Shown here: positions 26,072-34,247 of the stretch, piece by piece
Layout: each line of letters starts with the position of its first letter
How positions within the stretch are numbered: position 1 is the stretch's first letter
Assembly: GCF_001280005.1 (NCBI RefSeq)
Contig: NZ_LGDW01000467.1
Location: 1-64,000, forward strand
Origin: Streptomyces sp. NRRL WC-3618
Lineage (GTDB): Bacteria; Actinomycetota; Actinomycetes; Streptomycetales; Streptomycetaceae
Reading direction: 5' to 3'
DNA length: 64,000 nucleotides
Notes under the pieces: model-generated
What the model was told of the DNA's origin: nothing
The model's database searches: none
Seen by the model: the letters and a program-made list of their open reading frames with translations, nothing else
Translations under genes and position numbers: made by a program

Positions 26072-27523
26072 TCACACGCCCATCTCCGCGGCGATCCTCC
26101 CCGCTCGCACCGCCTCCACGAGACCGGCGTGATCCGCCTCCGTACGGTCGGCGTAGGCCGTCGCGAACGTCGCCATCGCCTCGTCCAGCTCGTCGCTCTT
26201 GCCGCAGTACCCGGCGATCAGCCGAGGGTCGGCGCTGTGGGCGTGGGCACGGGCCAGGAGGGCGCCCGTCATCCGGCCGTAGTCGTCGATCTGGTCGGCG
26301 GACAGGGCGACCGGGTCGACGCTGCCCTTGCGGTTGCGGAACTGCCGTACCTGGAAAGGCCGTCCGCCGACCGTCGTCCAGCCGAGCAGGATGTCGCTGA
26401 CGACCTGCATGCGCTTCTGCCCGAGCACGACCCGGCGCCCCTCGTGCACCGCGCCCGCCGCCTCAACCGGATCCCAGCCTGCGGTGGCCAGATGCGGGAC
26501 CAGCGCCGAAGGACGGGCCTCCTTCACCTGGAGGACGAGAGGCTCCCCCTTGTGGTCCAGGAGCAGGACGACGTACGACCGCGCGCCCACACTCCCCGTG
26601 CCGACGATGCGGAATGCCACGTCGTGCACCGAATGGCGCTCCAGCAGCGGGAGACGGTCCTCCGACAGCGTGCCCACGTACTCCTCCAGGGACGCCGCCA
26701 CCGCCGCGGCCTCCGCGTCCGGCACCCACCGCAGCACCGGAGGAGCCTCGACGAAGCGCCGCCCGCCGTCCTCGGTGACCTCCGTCGACTTGGCCGCGAA
26801 GCGCCCGCTGGTGTTGCCCCGCGCCTTCTCGGACACCCGCTCCAGCGTCCCGATCAGGTCATGGGCGTCCGTGTAGGAGACAAGTTCCTCGTCCGCGATG
26901 GCGTTCCACGCGTCCAGCACCGAAAGCTTCGCGAGCAGCCGCATCGTCCGCCGGTACGCCCCGACTGCGTCGTGCGCCGCCTTGCGGCAGATGTCCTCGT
27001 CCGCGCCCGCCTCCCGCCCCGCGAGCACCAGCGAGGCCGCGAGCCGCTTGAGGTCCCACTCCCAGGGACCCTGCACGGTTTCGTCGAAGTCGTTCAGATC
27101 GATGACCAGGCCGCCGCGCGCGTCACCGTAGAGACCGAAGTTGCCCGCATGGGCGTCGCCACAGATCTGGGCGCTGATCCTGGTCATCGGCGTACGGGCC
27201 AGGTCGTACGCCATCAGGCCCGCCGAACCGCGCAGGAAGGCGAACGGGGTGGCCGCCATCCTGCCCACCCTTATCGGGGTCAGCTCGGGGATACGACCAC
27301 GATTGGACTCCCTGACCGCCGTCTCCGCGTCCGGACGCGAACCGTCCGCGCCGGTCTCGAAGGAGGCGTGCGCGCTGCGCGGAACCTGCCGGCGCAACGC
27401 CTTCCCCTCCTCCTTGGGGGAATCCTCCGCCGGCCACCGGGCGAACCCGCGCACCTGAGGAAGCTCCCGCGCCCGACTCCGCGCCCCCGCAGCCTCCGCC
27501 AACTCCGTACCGACCTCGGTCAT
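26072..27523 (-). CDS. DUF2252 family protein (kinase-like fold)
   Basis: About 483 residues from the ATG at 27523, which has GGGGAGG 8 bases upstream; the frame is open a further 22 codons. Recognisable DUF2252 blocks: RVGRMAATPFAFLRGSAGLMAYDL, ICGDAHAGNFG, VIDLNDFDETVQGPWEWDLKRLAAS and ALLARAHAHSADP. GDxHxxN and the IDLNDFDE acidic motif resemble the catalytic loops of aminoglycoside-kinase-like folds, so a phosphotransferase role is plausible but unproven. It is the last conserved gene before the accessory island. Confidence 0.88.
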   Translation of the reverse strand: MTEVGTELAEAAGARSRARELPQVRGFARWPAEDSPKEEGKALRRQVPRSAHASFETGADGSRPDAETAVRESNRGRIPELTPIRVGRMAATPFAFLRGSAGLMAYDLARTPMTRISAQICGDAHAGNFGLYGDARGGLVIDLNDFDETVQGPWEWDLKRLAASLVLAGREAGADEDICRKAAHDAVGAYRRTMRLLAKLSVLDAWNAIADEELVSYTDAHDLIGTLERVSEKARGNTSGRFAAKSTEVTEDGGRRFVEAPPVLRWVPDAEAAAVAASLEEYVGTLSEDRLPLLERHSVHDVAFRIVGTGSVGARSYVVLLLDHKGEPLVLQVKEARPSALVPHLATAGWDPVEAAGAVHEGRRVVLGQKRMQVVSDILLGWTTVGGRPFQVRQFRNRKGSVDPVALSADQIDDYGRMTGALLARAHAHSADPRLIAGYCGKSDELDEAMATFATAYADRTEADHAGLVEAVRAGRIAAEMGV

Positions 27524-27608
27524 CACGACCGCCTCCCCCGCTCCACACACCGCCGCCAACATCAACTCGCGACGACCGTACCGCCACACACCGCATCAGG
27601 TCAGACCC

Positions 27609-27617
27609 TGTGGATAA
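27609..27617 (-). other. DnaA box (TTATCCACA on the minus strand)
   Basis: TGTGGATAA is a perfect copy of the TTATCCACA box read in reverse, upstream of the DUF2252 gene. Confidence 0.4.
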
Positions 27618-27712
27618 GTCGGGCGCCCTCGTGGGACACACCTCATATGAGAGAGAGCTCACATCTTCGCGACGGCGAGGACGGCGAGAGCGAGACGCGT
27701 GAGACAACGAGA

Positions 27713-27746
27713 AACGGCCCTCATCGGGATCCCGATGAGGGCCGTT
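27713..27746. terminator. 34-base perfect palindrome, terminator-like
   Basis: AACGGCCCTCATCGGG followed by its complement forms an uninterrupted 17-base-pair stem with no loop. Its middle (CTCATCGnGATCnCGATGAG) is shared with the hairpin below the tRNA-Leu gene at 39535. No adjacent gene clearly needs it as a terminator. It marks the left edge of the accessory region. Confidence 0.55.
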
Positions 27747-27941
27747 CATTGTGGGGCACCGACGGAACTCGCTGGTCAGGGCCAACATGGGTACCCCTGG
27801 AGATCGTTTCCCGCGCTGTCGCGGCAGATTTCCCACGACGCAGGCCAGGGGCGTCGAGACCCCGAGCGACCAGCACCCGCAAGGCGTCCGCGGTCGGTGA
27901 CCTCGGAGAGCCTTTGGCGGCCCGCGCCCCTATGCCCAAAC

Positions 27942-28571
27942 TCACTTGCTCTCTTTGCTCCTCTTTCCCATCCGGGACCGACAGATCCATCGGGTGAGCG
28001 CTCCTACACAGGACGGCGACGACGATCGCCCCCCAGTCGATGACGTGCGGAAGCCCAGCGTCTCCCCGGGTTGTTCCCGCCCTTGCTGCTGATCGTTCAT
28101 GAACGGCTCACTTCGTGATGTGTGACACTGACTCGCACGCCGTACCCTATTGGCGTAGAGATGCGCACACGCCTTTCCGTAACGAGGTATCGCCTGGGGA
28201 GAGTTGTTCCTCATCGGATCGATCTCGCACTCTTCATGCGTTCGCCCTCGGGATGTCCGATAGGTCTTGCTGTTGGCGTTGGCGTACGTGAAGTCGATCC
28301 GCCAGGTGCAAAACCCGCTGCTCAGCGCGCCGACAAAGGCGCAGTCGACATCCGCATTCTGGTAGGTGATCTTCTCCCCGCCACCTCGGATGATGTGTGT
28401 GAACAGGCAGCCGGTCGGAATCTTCATCGTCATGCCGCCAACGCTGTACGCGAAGGTCTGGACGGGAGTCGACCCGACAGCACCTGCCTACGCCACCGAG
28501 GAACTCGTCAGCACGAGAGCGCACGCGGCAGCAAAGGTCACGAAAAGCCTGGATCGATACAGCGCGACCAT
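27942..28571 (-). pseudogene. Small secreted Cys-rich protein, interrupted by an amber codon after the signal peptide
   Basis: From the ATG at 28571 the frame reads a textbook signal peptide (MVALYRSRLFVTFAAACALV, then LTSSSVA), then a TAG at 28488-28490, then continues without a break into a mature domain: AGAVGSTPVQTF, GCLFTHIIRGGGEKITYQNA, DVDCAFVGALSSGFCTWRID, THEECEIDP, GKACAHLYANRVRRASQCH. Six Cys suggest three disulfides. The open frame runs to 27942, but the real end is probably shortly after the last Cys (about 28130). I know no named family. The stop right at the signal cleavage point makes this a pseudogene, unless it is read through or is a sequencing error. No strong ribosome site. 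Confidence 0.65.
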
Positions 28572-28764
28572 GAATAATCCCATTCTGGCGAAGAATGTAT
28601 TTCGACAGAAAAGAACTCCGTCACCGCGATCACGTTCCTGGCTCATGGGATGGTTCACCGACTTGAGTGATCAAGAGGTAAAGCGCTGACCAGGTGATTC
28701 GTTTATTCAATCCAAATTATCGAACTGCATGACGGTCACCATAGACAGAGCCCTTGCACGCGAC

Positions 28765-29514
28765 TCAGGCGTGGCTCCACGGCCGAAGCACACATACATC
28801 CCAGGCGAAGCGGCGAAGTCGCGCCTGCTCGACATGCGCTGCGGTGTCGCCGTAGCTGGTGTTGAGGTGGCGTCCAAGGACCAGGATGGCCACGCTCGCC
28901 GCACCGGCGGCTTTCAGAGCCGCAGCTGCAGACTGGGCATGGCTGCCGGTGGTCCAGGTGTCGTCGATGAGGAGGACGTTCCCGCCCCAGAGTGCTGAGG
29001 ATGTGTAACGCTCGGCTGAGACGTTGCGGCCGAGCTCGGCCGCGCCCGGCGCCGGCGTGAGTAGGTCACGGTGGCGGCTGCGGGTGGCACCGACCACGTC
29101 GGCGACCAGGGTGCGGAGGGGATGGTCCGTTCGGCCGCTGGTGCTCGGGACCGTGGTGATGGTGTCGAAGCCGGTTACCGCGCAGTGGGCTGCGATGCAG
29201 GCTTCGTGCAGGGCAAGAAAGCGCCACAGAACGGCTGCGAGCCCCATGCGGAAGTACTGCTGCTGAGGGCCTGCGGCGTTCTTGTAACGCCACAACTCGT
29301 TGGCGTACTGCTCGCCTTTGAGGGCCAGGCTCACCGGAACCACGGCGTCGGCGATGCCCAGGCCGAGGGTGCTGTTGGCCTGCTGGCACTGCCAGCAGGT
29401 CGGATAGCTGGCCTTCGCCGGGCCTCGGCAGATCTGGCAGACGCCCGGGCCGGGCAGCAGGGGGTGCACGAGGAAGTTGGCGTAGTGGTCGGACAGACCA
29501 ACGACGGTTGCCAC
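28765..29514 (-). CDS. ComF/ShosT-like phosphoribosyltransferase
   Basis: A 249-residue protein from a GTG at 29514. A zinc-ribbon motif, C26-x2-C29 and C40-x2-C43, opens the chain as in ComF. The type I phosphoribosyltransferase PRPP loop is VLLIDDTWTTGSHAQSAAAA with Asp184-Asp185. Between these are FDTITTVPSTSGRTDHPLRTL and a substrate hood. It lies 13 bases downstream of a dprA-like gene on the same strand. PRTase plus DprA is the gene pair of the ShosTA toxin-antitoxin/antiphage type, in which the PRTase is the toxin; a DNA-uptake role (ComF) is the alternative. Confidence 0.82.
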   Translation of the reverse strand: MATVVGLSDHYANFLVHPLLPGPGVCQICRGPAKASYPTCWQCQQANSTLGLGIADAVVPVSLALKGEQYANELWRYKNAAGPQQQYFRMGLAAVLWRFLALHEACIAAHCAVTGFDTITTVPSTSGRTDHPLRTLVADVVGATRSRHRDLLTPAPGAAELGRNVSAERYTSSALWGGNVLLIDDTWTTGSHAQSAAAALKAAGAASVAILVLGRHLNTSYGDTAAHVEQARLRRFAWDVCVLRPWSHA

Positions 29515-29527
29515 CCGGGTCCGCCTG

Positions 29528-30412
29528 TTACGCCCAGGTGAGCTCGCCCGTGGCGGGGACGAGAGAGCCGAGTTCCTCGAAGACGTCGTCAGGGCCGTCG
29601 ATGACGGTTGTGTTGGGCCTGGTCGCGTACTCCCGTGCCCATTCGTGGGTCATGAGAGAGCGCATGAGGAAGACCCGTCGCCCGTGCTCCAGAGCGAGAC
29701 GGGCCTGCATGCGGGCCCCGCTGCGGTACGCCGCCTCGACCACGACAGTGGCGAGACTGTATCCACTCATCACAGCGTTACGCATGGGGAACGAGATCTT
29801 CGAGGGCGGAGCGTCCGGCCAGAACTGGGAGATCAGCATCCCCCGCTCGGCGATCTCCTGCTGGAGCCGGGCGTTCTGCGCCGGGTAGGAGCGCCGCAGA
29901 CCGGTGCCGATGACGGCGACGGTCCGACCGCCGACGGCGAGAGCGGTTCCGTGCGCGGCACTGTCGATCCCGGCGGCAAGGCCGCTGACCACTGTGACGC
30001 CGCGCTCGGCGAGCCCTCCCGCGATGGCACGGGCGTGTGCGATGCCCCCCGGAGTGGGGGTGCGGGTGCCGACGACCGCGACCCTCAGATCGTCGCTGAC
30101 GGACGTCCCGCGCAGGAACAGGAAGGGCGGCCGCTGGTGGACCAGCCGTAGATAAAGCGGATAGTCATCGTCCAGGATCGTCACCAGCCGCATGCCCTCG
30201 CGCTCCCAGGCAGCGATCTCGGCGGCGACAGACTCAAGGTCTGGGGCGGGTTCGGTATTGAAGAGGGCGCCCTGCCCAGAGGCATCGAGCGCGTTCTCAA
30301 GTACGTCGCGTGCGCTTCCGACGGTCTCGATCTGGTCGGTGAGTTCGGGCCAAGGACGATCGCCACGTCGCAGGAGTGCGACGAGGGCGGCTCGTTCCAG
30401 CTCCTGGTCCAT
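29528..30412 (-). CDS. DprA/Smf-like Rossmann-fold protein (possible ShosA-type antitoxin)
   Basis: A 294-residue protein from the ATG at 30412. The helical N-terminus (residues 1-80) precedes the DprA Rossmann domain: PPFLFLRGTSV, VAVVGTRTPTPGGIAHA, VVSGLAAGIDSAAHGTAL (144-158), YPAQNARLQQEIAERGMLIS, FPMRNAVMSGYSLATVVVEA. The DprA signature is kept, but SGAR replaces the usual SGSL and RNAVMSG replaces RNRIISG. Housekeeping DprA in Streptomyces lies elsewhere with a comM-like gene, so this looks like an accessory paralogue. It is the first gene of a two-gene unit with the PRTase. Confidence 0.85.
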   Translation of the reverse strand: MDQELERAALVALLRRGDRPWPELTDQIETVGSARDVLENALDASGQGALFNTEPAPDLESVAAEIAAWEREGMRLVTILDDDYPLYLRLVHQRPPFLFLRGTSVSDDLRVAVVGTRTPTPGGIAHARAIAGGLAERGVTVVSGLAAGIDSAAHGTALAVGGRTVAVIGTGLRRSYPAQNARLQQEIAERGMLISQFWPDAPPSKISFPMRNAVMSGYSLATVVVEAAYRSGARMQARLALEHGRRVFLMRSLMTHEWAREYATRPNTTVIDGPDDVFEELGSLVPATGELTWA

Positions 30413-30740
30413 GTCGCAAGTATAGGAAGAGCGTCTGGGCCAGACAGCGCAACGTGCGGGCCGGAATCGAGCAACGCCGACAGACAGATCAGGCCACCCC
30501 CTAGGGGCGTAACACTGTGAACAGGACGAATTCCGCTCCGTGCTCATGAGGAGGACAGGGCTGCGGAGGGAACGGATGTGACAGCGCATCGCCAGCTCTG
30601 GTCAGAGCCCGACGGAGGTTCGACGCATCGTGACGGAGACCGGGAAGCCGGTCCCCGAGGGCGCGGAGGACCTGGGGATCAACGAGAAGAGCACCCGGAG
30701 GACCAGGACGCGTTGATCGCCCGGCTGACGGCGGAGAAGG
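30413..30740. other. Intergenic stretch with a possible transposase scrap
   Basis: Upstream of the dprA-like gene I see no clear promoter. On the plus strand at about 30629-30715 a short frame reads VTETGKPVPEGAEDLGINEK, which resembles the helix-turn-helix of IS3 OrfA proteins, and stops after 28 codons. Nothing else is recognisable. Confidence 0.25.
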
Positions 30741-30928
30741 CGGCGTCTCGGCCGCCCTGAGGCGTTCTTCTGGATGCGGACCCTCAGCAACATGGCGTGA
30801 TGCCGCGTGATCGCCCGCGTCCGGGAACGTACTGCCGGCCCCATCCGTGTAAGCGCGGCGGCCAGCTCGATCGGATCCCGGAACGCTGCGGCGTCCAGGT
30901 GAGCATTCGGATGCGGATTCGCTGCCAT
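30602..30928 (-). pseudogene. Truncated phage tail-component gene (HK97 gp10-like)
   Basis: The first 60 residues (LAAALTRMGPAVRSRTRAIT, HHAMLLRVRIQKNASGRP) look like the N-terminus of a phage minor tail protein. After NASGRP (about 30749) the frame turns into Arg-rich shadow sequence, whereas phage homologues continue into a Gly-Asp-Tyr-Arg-rich part. The gene is therefore cut or frameshifted at about 30750. Its start overlaps the preceding phage gene's stop (TGATG), normal for a phage late operon. Confidence 0.55.
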
Positions 30929-31344
30929 CAGTCCACCACCTGGAGCCGCACAACCCGCACCACGGCGAAGGTCCCGACATTCGCGTCCGCCACCTGGAAG
31001 CGGCGCCCGACGAGCTGGGTATCCCGGGTCGAACCGCGAACCACGATCACGTCGTCGTCCAGGGTCTACGGAGCGTCAAGCGGCAGCAGCGCCTGATACG
31101 CGGTAGCTGCCGGAAGCACGGCCACCGAGCTGTCCAGCGGGGCCGTGATCGCGGGCTGCCCGAGGGGCACGATGGCACCGGACCCCGCCCACACGAGAGC
31201 GCCATCCGCCTCAGCGGACTTCAGCTCACCCGTGTCCTCGTCGAGCACATCGTCCGTACGGCCGCCAGGATCCCGCCACACCTCCAGCTGGTCGTCGAGC
31301 ATCCCCTCCACGACCCGGCGCACACCGGAGAGATCAAGCGCCAC
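30928..31344 (-). pseudogene. Phage DUF6093-like protein gene with an internal TAG
   Basis: The frame from a GTG at 31344 gives 92 residues (LSGVRRVVEGMLDDQLEVWR, VWAGSGAIVPLGQPAI, VLPAATAYQALLPLDAP), a TAG at 31066-31068, then 45 more in the same frame (TLDDDVIVVRGSTRDTQLVG, RRFQVADANVGTFAVVRVVR) to a proper TGA at 30928. Both halves match what a DUF6093 head-tail protein should contain, so one nonsense mutation has broken the gene. The start overlaps the previous phage gene by 11 bases. Confidence 0.65.
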
Positions 31345-31807
31345 GGGCCCACTCCGCCAACTGCCCCAACACGGCGGCCGTCCCACCGCCCGGCACGTTC
31401 TCCAGGTCCGCCCGCGCGAGCGCGGCACGCTCTACCTCCAGCGGGTCCAACGCGTCGAGGAACACGGCAGCAGCCGCTCCCGGCTCGGCGGGCACGCCGA
31501 CCTCCACCCGCGCCAGCGCGTCCAGTTCGGTCGGCCAGGTCCCGGTCGGCCGGAGGTGCAGCACGACGCGCGGTAGATCATGCGGATCGGCGTGCACATC
31601 GACTGCTGCGACCTGGTCGCTCACGTCACGTCCGTCCACGGCGACGGCGTAGGCACGGCCGTCGAAGGTCATCTCAAAACGGTTCGGTGTCGACACCGGC
31701 GGAGCCTGAACCATGGCGCTGGACTGGAGAACGACCGGCGAGAGGTCGAAAGCATCGCCCGGGCCAGTGGAATGGAGCCGTAGGGCAGGCTCATCGCGTC
31801 CGGTCAC
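31334..31807 (-). CDS. Phage-type structural protein, remnant
   Basis: A 157-residue acidic protein (FEMTFDGRAYAVAVDGRDVS, LPRVVLHLRPTGTWPTELDA, FLDALDPLEVERAALARADL) with the pattern of small tail or head-completion proteins of actinophages. Its GTG start at 31807 overlaps the stop of the upstream membrane protein gene by 17 bases. Internal ATGs (MVQAPPVST, at about 31714) are possible starts. With the two broken genes downstream it forms a decayed prophage block of about 1 kb; capsid, portal and integrase genes are absent. Confidence 0.55.
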   Translation of the reverse strand: MTGRDEPALRLHSTGPGDAFDLSPVVLQSSAMVQAPPVSTPNRFEMTFDGRAYAVAVDGRDVSDQVAAVDVHADPHDLPRVVLHLRPTGTWPTELDALARVEVGVPAEPGAAAAVFLDALDPLEVERAALARADLENVPGGGTAAVLGQLAEWARGA

Positions 31808-32276
31808 GAAGCCGACGGCCAGCCGGCCCCGATGCGTCTTGCCTGCGCCATACCGGGACTGACGTCCTGGTGGCGCGGCGTGTCTGAAACCCCACTGCGA
31901 TCCTCGCCACCCAACAAGCGATGCCCAGCCCGCCGAGGATCAGGGTGGGGACGAACGCGGCGAGCGGGTCGCCGGGCTCCGTCGTGTTGAAGAACAGCCC
32001 CACGCTCTGCGCGATCAGCCCCGCACTGACCAGAGCCAGGACCGCCCCACGCAGCTGTAGCTGACCCGCCCGCCCCGTCAGTTCAGGCCGTAGCTGCCAC
32101 CAACGCCTCAGCACAATCAGCCCTGTCGCGGCGACACATGCTCCGAGCACCGTCGAGCCGTCCCACGAGGAGGTGATCGAGATCCCCGTCCCGATTGCGG
32201 CAGCCAGGCCGCCATAGAAGAACAGCACGCCGCGATAGACGCCTTCGGTCAGCGCTCGCGGAGGGATGAACGTCAT
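31791..32276 (-). CDS. Small integral membrane protein
   Basis: A 161-residue protein with about four transmembrane helices (GVLFFYGGLAAAIGTGI, VLGACVAATGLIVLRRWW, GAVLALVSAGLIAQSVGLFF, FVPTLILGGLGIACWVARI) and an Arg-rich C-terminal end. It is 69 bases downstream of the type VII-like operon and may be its last gene, or may have lost its natural end at the prophage junction. No family is recognised. Confidence 0.6.
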   Translation of the reverse strand: MTFIPPRALTEGVYRGVLFFYGGLAAAIGTGISITSSWDGSTVLGACVAATGLIVLRRWWQLRPELTGRAGQLQLRGAVLALVSAGLIAQSVGLFFNTTEPGDPLAAFVPTLILGGLGIACWVARIAVGFQTRRATRTSVPVWRRQDASGPAGRRLRDRTR

Positions 32277-32345
32277 GTCGTACGGAGTCCCAGTTCGTGG
32301 CTCGGGTTTTCGGCAAGGGGCATGGCGAACGTGAGGTGGAAGTGA

Positions 32346-33005
32346 CTAGGCCGGCGCCTCCGGCGAGGCGCCCTCCTCCGGTTCGAGATCCCAGACCGCC
32401 ACGCTCACCTTTTGCGCCAGCTCTTCGATGTCCTGGGCGGCCCGGATGACCCGTGCGGTGTCGTCGGCTGCAGTCCACAGCACCACGTCAGCGCCGACTT
32501 CCTCGTCGCGCCAGGCGTAGCGGAGTGCGGCGATCACTTCGGGGGTGTCTTCCTGCCGGAGATAGCGGAATGTCCGCAGCCCCTCCCCGAGATGTTCCGT
32601 GTGGAAGGACTCGACGACCGGGGGCTCGACAGCGTCAGGGTCCTCGGCTCCGACCAGGAAGCGCAGCGTCTCCTCGCGGTCACCTTGCGCAGGCTTGACC
32701 ATGCTGAAGACCTGGAGAGGCATGCTCGTCGGTTCCCACATACGCAGCAGTACCCGCGTGTCGAAGGGCTCCGGCGCGAAGGCTTCCGCGAAGCGGCGCA
32801 GCACACCCGCGAGGAAGGCGATACCTGACTCGCCTGGATCCTGTCCGTACGACCGCCAGAGCAGTTCGGCGCACGAGCGCGTCCAGGCGTCGATGTCCTG
32901 CCACTCCTCGGTGTCCCAGCGCGGAGGAAGCTCCAGCCATCGGCCCGGGTCGTAGTCGATGTCGAGGCTGAATTCGTGCTCCAGCTCGACCAGGGGCTCG
33001 GTCAT
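32346..33005 (-). CDS. Cytoplasmic protein of the type VII-like operon, unknown function
   Basis: A 219-residue acidic protein without membrane segments. It starts MTEPLVELEHEFSLDIDYDP at 33005, overlapping the preceding stop by 4 bases (ATGA). Blocks such as WTRSCAELLWRSYGQDPGE and VLLRMWEPTSMPLQVFSMVK are not motifs I can assign. Strict coupling with the next gene suggests the two proteins act together, perhaps as a chaperone or immunity pair for the secreted protein at 34241. Confidence 0.7.
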   Translation of the reverse strand: MTEPLVELEHEFSLDIDYDPGRWLELPPRWDTEEWQDIDAWTRSCAELLWRSYGQDPGESGIAFLAGVLRRFAEAFAPEPFDTRVLLRMWEPTSMPLQVFSMVKPAQGDREETLRFLVGAEDPDAVEPPVVESFHTEHLGEGLRTFRYLRQEDTPEVIAALRYAWRDEEVGADVVLWTAADDTARVIRAAQDIEELAQKVSVAVWDLEPEEGASPEAPA

Positions 33006-33679
33006 GTCCAGCTCCACCGGAAGGTCGTCATCAGGGCGTCGAACCACTCGACCATCGCATCAGCCAGGTCGTCCCGGGGGTTACCGGCTCCGATCGTCGA
33101 GAAAGCGGCCACGAGCCACTGACCGGGGTCACCGGGTACCGCCACGAGATACTCCACCCTGCGGCTGGCAAGCTCCGCACTGCGCTCCGGGGCCGCAGGC
33201 ACGACGCGCTCTCGGCGAACCGCAAGGGCTCCGTCGATCTCGCCGCTGCTCAGGTCCATCTCCGAGGCACTTGCCGTACCGTCGGCGGAGAGCAGTTGCA
33301 CGGCGATCTCCGCAGGGTCGGACACCTCACTCGGGACACCGTCGGGCCCGGAACGCGCCGGAAGTCGCGCGTTGGAGACGGTGAACGACGCCCCGAGGTT
33401 CACCTCCCCCGCCAGCTTCACCGGCAGATACATCTCCAGCGCCTTGGCCCTGCGAGCCTCGGCAACGGCTGCCCGCAGTCTGCGCTCCAACTCCAGCCGG
33501 AGAGGCATCAGCTTGTCGCGCGGCACGTCCGCCGGCACGCGTGCGAAGGCGGACGTGACGAGGGAACGTACGGCGTCCTCCGCGTCTCCCCGCCGGAGTG
33601 GGATCTGCACCCAGTCCTCGGGCAGAAGAAACCCGTAGCCAGTAGGTGGTGAGGCAGGTTCGGTCACGGGATCAGCCAT
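33002..33679 (-). CDS. Cytoplasmic protein of the type VII-like operon, unknown function
   Basis: A 225-residue protein, no signal peptide or membrane helix. It begins MADPVTEPASPPTGYGFLLP with LPEDWVQIPLRRGDAEDAVR and LVTSAFARVPADVPRDKLMP, and ends EWFDALMTTFRWSWT. Two beta-rich stretches (VNLGASFTVSNARL, VEYLVAVPGDPGQWLVAAFS) recall the mixed fold of EspG-type chaperones or of LpqN/Mog1-like proteins, but I cannot show homology. It overlaps both neighbours (4 and 8 bases), so it is translationally coupled. Confidence 0.7.
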   Translation of the reverse strand: MADPVTEPASPPTGYGFLLPEDWVQIPLRRGDAEDAVRSLVTSAFARVPADVPRDKLMPLRLELERRLRAAVAEARRAKALEMYLPVKLAGEVNLGASFTVSNARLPARSGPDGVPSEVSDPAEIAVQLLSADGTASASEMDLSSGEIDGALAVRRERVVPAAPERSAELASRRVEYLVAVPGDPGQWLVAAFSTIGAGNPRDDLADAMVEWFDALMTTFRWSWT

Positions 33680-34247
33680 GCCTGCGGGGCCGACTGTTCG
33701 TGTACCAGATGCCCGCGTGCACCGCGGCGCTGATCGCGACCCCGGGCCACAGCTGCCAGTATCCGCCGAGCGCGGCTCCCAGGAGGGCCATGAGGAAATA
33801 GAGACCGCTGATGACCCGCAGGTCGAATTCCAGGGTGTCGCTCTTCCTCCTGGTCTCCGGGTTCCAGAACCGGATCAGCACCAGCAGAGGGCTGAGTGCG
33901 GCGATGTCCAACGCCCAGGTGGGCATGGGCAGTTCCAGCCCCCATGTCGTGTGGTCCTGCATCGCGACGATGAACCACAGCAGCATGACGAGGGCGATGG
34001 CGAGCAGCGCGTAGCGCACCTGGGCTGCCCGCTTGAGGAACCTCTCGTCTCCTGGGCCGGACGCGTGTGTTCCGGAGTCGGCGGCATCGGTCCCGGGATG
34101 GTCTTCCGCTCCACGGGGAGGCCGCACAGACCCGTGAAGGTCTTGATCCGCTTCTGCACGGACGCGCTCTTGAGCTTGGCGCGCCTGCCGGGTACGAGCG
34201 CTCTCCGTGAGGCCGCTTCTCCGCTTCTCCGGCTTGGGCCTCACCAT
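33672..34247 (-). CDS. Membrane protein of the type VII-like operon
   Basis: A 191-residue protein from an ATG at 34247 that overlaps the upstream stop by 7 bases. The basic N-terminus (MVRPKPEKRRSGLTESARTR) and a charged linker of about 80 residues precede four transmembrane helices (VRYALLAIALVMLLWFIVAM, WALDIAALSPLLVLIRFW, LRVISGLYFLMALLGAALGGYW, PGVAISAAVHAGIWY). No known family. Placement directly after the putative secreted protein suggests a role in its export or in immunity. Confidence 0.72.
   Translation of the reverse strand: MVRPKPEKRRSGLTESARTRQARQAQERVRAEADQDLHGSVRPPRGAEDHPGTDAADSGTHASGPGDERFLKRAAQVRYALLAIALVMLLWFIVAMQDHTTWGLELPMPTWALDIAALSPLLVLIRFWNPETRRKSDTLEFDLRVISGLYFLMALLGAALGGYWQLWPGVAISAAVHAGIWYTNSRPRRHG

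Noticed and set aside
27721..27990. 89-codon minus-strand frame at the left edge of the island
   Set aside because: No ribosome site; it runs through the palindrome at 27713-27746 and has no protein-like pattern.
30578..30760. 60-codon plus-strand frame
   Set aside because: Low-complexity charged translation in a region of phage and transposase debris; no ribosome site or family.
28488..31068. Recoding of TAG as a sense codon in the island
   Set aside because: Only two clean in-frame TAG cases, both in genes likely to be decaying, and island genes such as the rRNA-flanking and core genes use TAG normally as stop (for example the methyltransferase gene at 20392). Nonsense mutation is simpler.
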